Below are positions 53,201 through 64,000 of a stretch of DNA of 64,000 bases, piece after piece (within the stretch, counting starts at the first letter, position 1; every line of letters starts with the position of its first letter). The stretch is from Rotaria macrura (lineage: Eukaryota > Rotifera > Eurotatoria > Philodinida > Philodinidae). The position numbers and the translations under genes were made by a program. Under the pieces are notes generated by a model. The model saw only the letters and a program-made list of their open reading frames with translations, was not told the origin of the DNA and searched no databases. Location of the stretch: assembly GCA_900239685.1 (NCBI GenBank), contig OENT01000177.1, positions 62,001 through 126,000 on the forward strand, in the 5' to 3' direction.

Positions 53201-54650
53201 TTGTGGGACTATGATCTCATGAAAAACGAGCATAATTTAGATAATAGTGTGACAATCATGTCAACCTAGAAATAAATCTTTGTATCATCTAATAAGTTAT
53301 CCTTATCAATTAGCATGCTGTTTAATAGAAATAGAATCATCGATCAACTAGCCTTACATCTTCATAGGTCACTGTGTTTTTCTTCGAATAGTACGACCGA
53401 ACAGTTTTTTATTAACGTACGAACTACATGAATTCATACATCTGATTATGAATGGCACATAAGCAATGTCTCTTGACACTGTTAATATGACATTTGTTGT
53501 TTTATTCGATAAGAAAGAAAAAAAATTTTAAAGATGATGTACCCATTTATTGTCGATTCTTTGCATTTGTTCAGAACTCTATTAAGTACAAAGCGAATTA
53601 TAATTTTGGTTATTCTACTGAGATAATTCATTTATATCATTTGACGATTTACTAAATGGAACAATTATGTTGATCTTTGTACTTTTTAATATACTAATGC
53701 TTAGCACTTTGTATCATTTTTCTTTCCAGTGTCATCTCATATATCCTAATAGAAGAAAATGTTTACTTTCTCTAGAAAGATCTCTTCTTCTTTTTTCTAT
53801 ATGGTTCTCTTGATCTATGATCATTCAATAATTTCTATGTGTGTAGGAAATTTTCTTGTATTTTAAATCACAAAGAAAACTCTTTTTCACGTCAAATAGA
53901 TCTTCTCTTCTTATGATCACAACCGTAACTTAGTTTCATAATCAACAAATCTCGAAATGGAATTGATTCAATCTTTCCTTGAACAATATTTCCCATTGAA
54001 AACTCTATTTCAAACTAATAACTTAGGTGATCTATATACTTGTGAATGAATTCATAAGCTTGAATCAATTTACCGTTCATTTATCTTTTCTCAATTTAAT
54101 AATTATCCGTAGTAAGTCTTACTACGTAGATGAATATTATATCGAATAATTCATTCTCTCATTTCTCAAAATAAGTCAATTGTTCTTAATCATATTTGCC
54201 TATAAGTTCGTTGAAATAAATCGATTACTTGATAAAATCCGAGAGCACAAGGAATCAATCTGCAGTAGCCATGCAAATATGTTTATACACATATACACAT
54301 TTTCCCAACAAATTCACACATATGGCACTCCTATAAATGTGCAAGTTCGATTGCTTGCGGCATCAATAGACATAGCGAACAGTTTTCTTCCTTTTCTTGT
54401 GCTTGCAAGCTACTTGATCCACTCATTGAAGAGCATAGATATATAGATTGTTTTTCTGGTTGTATGCGTAAGTATGCTCACTCGTTTTTGTTGCCGCAAA
54501 GAAAAAGTTTGATTAGTGCGCTTGGCTGCACGCATTTCTGATAGGCGGGAATTTAGATTACAAGACGAACGAAAGAAATATTAGAAAAAGAAAAAGAAAA
54601 GTGGCACCTGGCACGTTCAGTCAATCGAATATGTATCTATCTTTCATTTG

Positions 54651-54682
<32 letters not shown>

Positions 54683-54775
54683 AGTATATATATGTATTTG
54701 TCAAAAGTGCAGAAGAAAAAAAAATACAATAAGAAAAAAAAAGAGAAAAAGCAAGCTTATAATAACAAAACATAG
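50250..54775. other. Gene-free spacer downstream of the AP-2 gene
   Basis: About 4.5 kb, AT-rich, no exon chain found on either strand. A TA-repeat tract lies near 54648-54695 just beyond the AP-2 stop codon. Confidence 0.6.
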
Positions 54776-58044
<3,269 letters not shown>

Positions 58045-60203
58045 ACGATGATGTTGTTGAACTTTTTTTTCTTCTTATTCTTCTTCTTCGTTCTCAGGAG
58101 TGCTATGTTCGCTCTCCTGCGGCAGTTCGACGAACGATGATGAGATGACAACAATAAACACCCGAAGCAAAAAATGCACGACGATGGAATTATACGTGTA
58201 TATGTGTGTGTCTTTGTCGTGATGCACACAAACACACAGTGAAAAAAGAGGAGAGAAAAAAGAGAGCAAGAGAGTAAACGAGAGAAAAAAATGTCGACAA
58301 ATACACAAACGATGACGATCAATTCGATGATGATGTCCAATTTCCTTTTTTTTTTATTTTACTCTTGTTGCCAGAGGCTAAATTTTATAATAGTATGAGA
58401 AAGAGAAAGAAGTCAACCTGCATTGATAGAAAAGAAAATAAATAAATATATTACATCACATACACGTATGCATATATGTATAATATACAATACATATATA
58501 AACTACGTTTTCTTTTTCTCTTCGGCAAGCAAAACTTGTTGTATGTGCACTGAGCCAAGTGGATTTCTTTTCTCTACATTTGTTCGTTCTCTGTTTTCGA
58601 CCAATCGTGCCCTCCGGCATCATGCAAGCTCGTACAAGCCAATCGGCGAAATTCGCTGCATCCTCGGGCATCAGCGATTGGGTGAACGATTTTTTTCTTT
58701 CCCATTTCTTCTTCTTCTTTTCTTACTGTCTCTGTTTCTTCTTTTCCATTCTCACTCGTCTGATCCGAAAAGAGCGAACGGGGAAAAGAAAAGTAGCTGC
58801 TACTAATAAACCCCATCCTATGATCGACGCCATAGCTCGTCTATGGAGATGTCTGCAACATGTTCGGTCGTTTTTCTCTTTTTTCCCCCAAACGTTCCTA
58901 CTGTCACTACTATTACTACTGCAAGCAACATCATCATCGATTCCGGCTATTAGTAATAGTAAAGGAAAGAAAAGAAAAGAAGGCAGCTCGCAACTAAATC
59001 AATATCCGGGATAGCGGTCAGCATTTGCAAACATGCCTACACACATAAGACAAAGAATGTGGCACCGGAAGCGTGAAACAGAGAGAAAGAGAGATCTTTC
59101 CGTGACAACATCGACTACATTCGCATACATACGTATAAAGACAAAAAAACGTCCAAGAGTGTCTCAAGTGTTGTTATGCGCGATGAAGGGATCACGTAGG
59201 AAAAAAAAGAAAAAAAAACGAGTAGGATTGATGATAGATGTACACGGAAGCATAAACATAGTAAGAGCTATACAACGAGCTATGAATACATTAAGTCCTC
59301 AGATAAGCCGACAAACGACTGAACAGGTGAGGATGATGCATCAAGGCGTAGTCAATCTTTAAATCGTAAGCTTCTTTTACGACAGGTGATGTGATGAGAT
59401 GCAGAAAATACTACTGCTTGGCTTAACTGAATCGTTTTTTTTTGTTCATTATAAAAACCAAAAGAATAAACAAGCAGAAAATTTTCTCCTGTAGCATTTA
59501 TCTTACGAGAATAAAAGACTCCTATCTTAATTATTCCACTAATTGTCGAAGAAACATGAAGAATTCGATGACTGGTTAAAACATTTCATACATTGTTATT
59601 CGATCACTCCTTGAACAAGATCAAATATGCAAAGATTTTGAATATAATTCCACTTGAGCATAGTTTGATGCAATATTTCTCAGATTCTATATCAATTTGG
59701 AATAATCCTAATCATCTAAATGAGTAGTAGAGACGCTTAGAAATATGATGTCACTGCTACGTCATAGCACTCTGCAAGCTTGTAAATAAAAAATTTTAAG
59801 ACATATTTTGAAAATCTTATTAGCAAAATTAAATTATGTTAAAATATTTATCATTATTCACTCCAGAATTTTTTCCTTGCCTCTTTTTCTCAATCTTTTC
59901 AGTCAAATTACTGGCTTTCCTGATCACGTATTTATCTTGATTACATCCACATACTTTTCATCTAATCTTTTCAACTAAGAAAAAGAGCGTAGTATAAAAG
60001 AATTTTCGCCATATATGCGAACAAATAATTATTAATTGTTGTTAAATAGCTATGTTTGCTTTTATTCTATTGCCCTTCTGAATAGATAATTTTAAAAATA
60101 CACATTTCTCTCATGGGGAGGCGGCTGTATCACGTAATGCATTGACAGTCTTCATGTATTCGATTACGATTTTATTGATTGTGCCTAACGAAGCTTGACG
60201 TAG

Positions 60204-60220
60204 TGTCACGCGCGGTGACA
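60204..60220. promoter_or_regulatory. Short inverted repeat in a G+C island upstream of AP-2
   Basis: TGTCAC (60204-60209) and GTGACA (60215-60220) flank GCGCG. The shape suits a dimeric factor site, within one of the few G+C-rich islands of the AP-2 upstream region. Function unknown. Confidence 0.25.
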
Positions 60221-60368
60221 TCTTCATAAATTTTTTTTTCTTCAATTGCATTTCGTATCTTATAATATATAGACAATGCATTAAGAGAGACGATTTTCAC
60301 GCCTTTGAAAAACACATCTTCGTCAGAAAGATAGTTTTATTGTCAACGATAGATAGAGACGAACAGGC

Positions 60369-60389
60369 AGAGAGAGAGAGAGAGAGAGA
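60369..60389. repeat. (GA)n microsatellite
   Basis: AG run of about ten units in the region upstream of AP-2. Confidence 0.9.
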
Positions 60390-63300
60390 AAGATGCTCGT
60401 TTGTGTTACCGAATCTTGTGTAGTTTATCGACTTTCTATCTAAATACCCTCTAGCAACAAGTACATATATGTATGTATACAGCAAGACTTGATTCAAAGG
60501 AAGTGTGGCAGATTTTAATCTATTTAACGATGCAAGTCAGTCCGAAACAGAGTGCGATATTTTCAATTGACAATTCAATTTATTTAAATTTTATAGATAG
60601 ATTCAGAAAAAGAAAACGTTTAACTAACTGTTATAAGAAATTTTCTCATTAAAATCTAAAGAAATCTGACACACGTTCAAGTAGTTACTGTCTGCCTATT
60701 CATTAGAAGATAATATGGTCATGTAAAGCGGCAGTATTTCTTGTTCCTGTTTTGTAATATGAGTACTGTGAATCTCATCTATCTTCATAAAAGAAGAGGA
60801 AGAAGAAGAAGACGGAAAAAAACGATTGTATATATTTTTAAAGTCGGGTTCCGCTTTTTTGCACTTCAAATATGTAATCAATCTCACCTGATAATACGAC
60901 AAAAGAACCATATTGTTGTTATTTTTTTTTTGTTATTCGTATATATGAATTATATTTGTGATATGGCCTTAAGACAAGCTTACAAATAGAAAATCGATTT
61001 TTTTCTTCGTTATCAATACGTCCATTGGTCAATACATTTATAGTTTATGTTAATAATTTTTCTCTCTTCTGTCTGCTTGCCTGTCTGTCTGTCTCTCTGT
61101 TTCTCTTCGTTCTCCTATTGGAGGTATCAATATGTATATGAAGTCTACCATCATTAATGATGAATTTTGTTTTCTTCATCGAGACAATTTAACTGTTGCG
61201 ACATTTTCTTAAATTTGAAACGTTCCACTGACAATATATTATTTCATTTTATTTATTTTTTATTGGTTGAATAATGCTGGGAAAAGATTATCAATCATTG
61301 CCTCCTCCCGATCAATAAGCGTTCCTTTCACTTGTTGAGTAGGCCATTGAGCTAGTTGTTACTGGTGTATACATACATATATATATATATATGCCGACTT
61401 TGCTCATGCACTTTTCACATCATGCATTTAAAACGCCTGATCATTGTCGTCGAGCATAAGTGGTACTCTTTTCTGATAGTGCGCTTACATTTAAAAAAAT
61501 CTTACATTTGATATTGACGATAGCAACTTAGTATTGAAATAAAGAGTCAGAGTGAAGAAGAAAGTCGAACCACTTAATGGCGACAATACTTTTCTAATCA
61601 ATTCAAATGAATAAAATGAACACAAAAAATAAACGAGGTCATCAAATGGAAACGATCTATCGTAAAAATTAAACTTCGAACTAAATAGTTGTTTATAATG
61701 ACAAGAATAAAGACATGAACAAAAAAATTCAATCATCTCTCAATATGGCGATGTGTGAAATGTAATCATGAACATGGATTGATAGTGCTGAATTTTATAT
61801 TATTATTCTTATTCAAGATAAAACACCTTACACCACAATCTAAACAAAAGCTCGTGTCTGAGAGAAAAACAACTGACGAGAATAATGTTTTATAATAACA
61901 ATCAATAGTGAATAGTTTTTTTAAGATATTTTTTGTCAAAATAATCACATATATATGTCTGTGTGTGTGTGCGTGCATGGATAGATGGATGAGTGACGTT
62001 CTCTCTAAGCTCCTCTCTGCTCACAGCTATTGGCGTCAGTCAAAAGCCTCCGGAAATGGATATATGCGTAGTAGAAACATTCATCGCAGGAAATGGATAC
62101 AAAAAAAAACTAATAATAAAAATAACAACAACATATTCTGCCAATTTAGCTCATAAACATTCTTTATTCGTGGAGGTAATTACATAGATAGAGACAAACA
62201 GTGTATATCCTGCTGAGCGCGTGCCAGTTCACATTCTGTTTTTTTTGATCTCAAAAGAAATGTGACATCATACATTATGATTATGTCGACACTCAAGATG
62301 ACTTCGTCTTGCTTTTTAATCAAATCAAATTGGTCGTGTATATATATATGTATGAATATACATAGAGTTTTTCTGTCAACAAGTATCTTGCTGAGTAATA
62401 TCAGTGCCGCATATTCTTTTGATTGTAAATATTCATACTGAGTTCTTAGAATATTTTCACTCTGATATTGTATAACAATAAAATTGAGTAAGTTAAAGTA
62501 CAAGTCCCTTGATATTCAATTCGCCAGCTAAAACAAAATGACATCGAATGCAAATATGTACAGATGATATCAAAAAAAGAGAAGAAAGTATCTTATGGAA
62601 AAATCTTAATTGAAATTGGCTCAGCTTGTTATATGAGGATATCAGATTGAATTCAATTGACGACCTTGGTCTGCGATAAAGATAGCTAGAAATTCGTTTA
62701 GGTATGTATATATATATATATATACATTGTAAGTATGCATAAAAACAAGGACATCATTAATGTAATAAAGAAAAATAATCATATTAACCTCTAAAACATA
62801 TCTTTATTGATAATGACAATAAATAGCAGAAATTTTACCTTGATAGAAGAAAAACAAAACTAAATATTGAATAACATATCGTCGAAAGAAAAGACGAAGA
62901 TCAATCAGTTTAATTTTTCCAGTTATGCTTTGTTTAATAGTCATTGAAAAGAGGTTGACTAGCATTTTCTTTTGAATAAATGAAGTGATTTTGTATGATT
63001 CATCTTTTTTGTTTCCTTTTGTTTCCAGAAATGTTCGTGTTTGTTTTGATTATTAATATTAAAAATAGTCTAAATTGAGATCAATCTAACGATTTTGAAA
63101 CATTCCTATTTTTCAATTTGACAATCATTCGAACTCATGAAAAAGAACTAGAAGATTGTTTCTATTTGCACTTTCTTCTTTTAACCAGTCCAGCTGTCAC
63201 ATTGCTAACTCAATTCTATAAAGAGAGAATTGTCTAGCCACGCACACACTGTATTATTTTATATCGCTGATCATCGAGTGCTTGCCTCTTATATGACCAT

Positions 63301-64000
63301 TTGTACGGGTTAGTTCAAGCACGAAATTGCACATGTGTATATATGTATGGTTGCAAACGAAAGATACAAGCAACAGGAAAAAGAAGATGAAACCTGTAAT
63401 AGCTTATATTAGATGTTAGTATACGGACGAATGAATTTCTTTTCACGATTGTTCGTTTATATGTATATATGTATAATCTCTATTCTACATTTGATAAAGA
63501 AAAAAATTGCTCTCACATAGATGTAGACCGACCGATACCGCTTGAAAAGATATACACATCTGGATATGTCTTATCACTTGATAGACTTCCGTTTTTTTTT
63601 TTTGTGATATGAATGAAGCAAATCATCAATGGAAGACTAATTCAGCATGGAAGTTAAAAAGAAAAAAAAATGATAAACAGAAATATATTGAATTGGCTTC
63701 AATATTTGCTTTTGTTTCTTCATTTCTATGGCAAGGTTTGTCGTAACATGTAAATCTATTGATGAAAATGATTAGAAATCATTATTTTCATAAGGTCGAT
63801 CATTTCGACTGCATTTTATTGCATGATTCGCTTGCGATATGATTATAGTTAAATTCATCAATGATTTATCAACAAGATATCGAAACGAATACTTTCACTA
63901 TTGTTTTCTAGGTTTTCATTTTTATATTTGTTTTTTGTCAAGGATATAGTATCACTACGACTGTTTGTATCTAGTAATTGATATGATGAACTACTGATAA

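Larger units (their letters stand above)
58045..64000. other. Gene-free upstream region of the AP-2 gene
   Basis: About 6 kb to the window edge with no recognised coding sequence. Purine/pyrimidine tracts and TA or TG repeats are frequent. Short islands with more G+C stand out at about 58550-58860, 60110-60225 and 62000-62100. They are candidates for promoter, 5' untranslated exons or enhancers. Open frames across the first island (for example 58559-59014) have Phe/Ser-rich residue use and are not convincing. Confidence 0.5.

Noticed and set aside
58559-59362. Plus-strand ORFs upstream of AP-2
   Set aside because: Phe/Leu/Ser- and Lys-rich low-complexity translations; no domain, and several overlapping frames on both strands are open to the same extent.

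Overview
The window looks like nuclear DNA of a small-genome invertebrate. Base composition is roughly 30% GC, genes are animal orthologues split by many very short GT-AG introns (mostly 50-70 nt), and there are long AT-rich spacers, simple repeats, a long palindrome and a possible operon. This combination fits a bdelloid rotifer (Rotaria/Adineta type), but that is an inference; no marker gene in the window fixes the species.

Layout. 1-1742 (-): the 5' part of a LEM-domain inner nuclear membrane protein that runs off the left edge. 1743-12840: about 11 kb without a convincing gene, rich in simple repeats. 12841-15823 (-): complete very-long-chain acyl-CoA dehydrogenase. 16090-17532 (-): WDR4, the tRNA m7G46 methyltransferase subunit, divergent from a small membrane-protein gene at 17620-17994 (+). 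18152-20363 (-): a six-finger C2H2 zinc-finger protein. 20364-26191: spacer. 26192-27374 (+): SURF6, followed after only 74 nt by 27449-27715 (+), a LYR-motif microprotein resembling the MIEF1 microprotein (L0R8F8). 27716-32323: spacer holding a 90-bp hairpin element and a 0.6-kb near-perfect palindrome that contains the only N in the window. 32324-35830 (-): MCTP (three C2 domains, two membrane segments), with a probable alternative upstream first exon at 38759-39109. 41398-45308 (-): RUVBL2 (reptin). 46.6-48.7 kb: coding-like remnants. 49181-50249 (+): a secreted endonuclease/exonuclease/phosphatase-fold enzyme. 54776-58044 (-): an AP-2 transcription factor set in long gene-free flanks that reach the right edge.

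The genes do not form one pathway. The most suggestive grouping is SURF6 with the LYR microprotein: one is a nucleolar ribosome-biogenesis factor, the other belongs to a family that acts in mitochondrial ribosome assembly, and their spacing and intercistronic signals fit a spliced-leader operon.

Exon joins were made by hand from reading phase, splice signals and remembered family sequences. No search was run. In every multi-exon gene listed with a complete model the exon lengths sum to a multiple of three. I found no CRISPR array, rRNA, recognisable tRNA, or intact transposon ORF.
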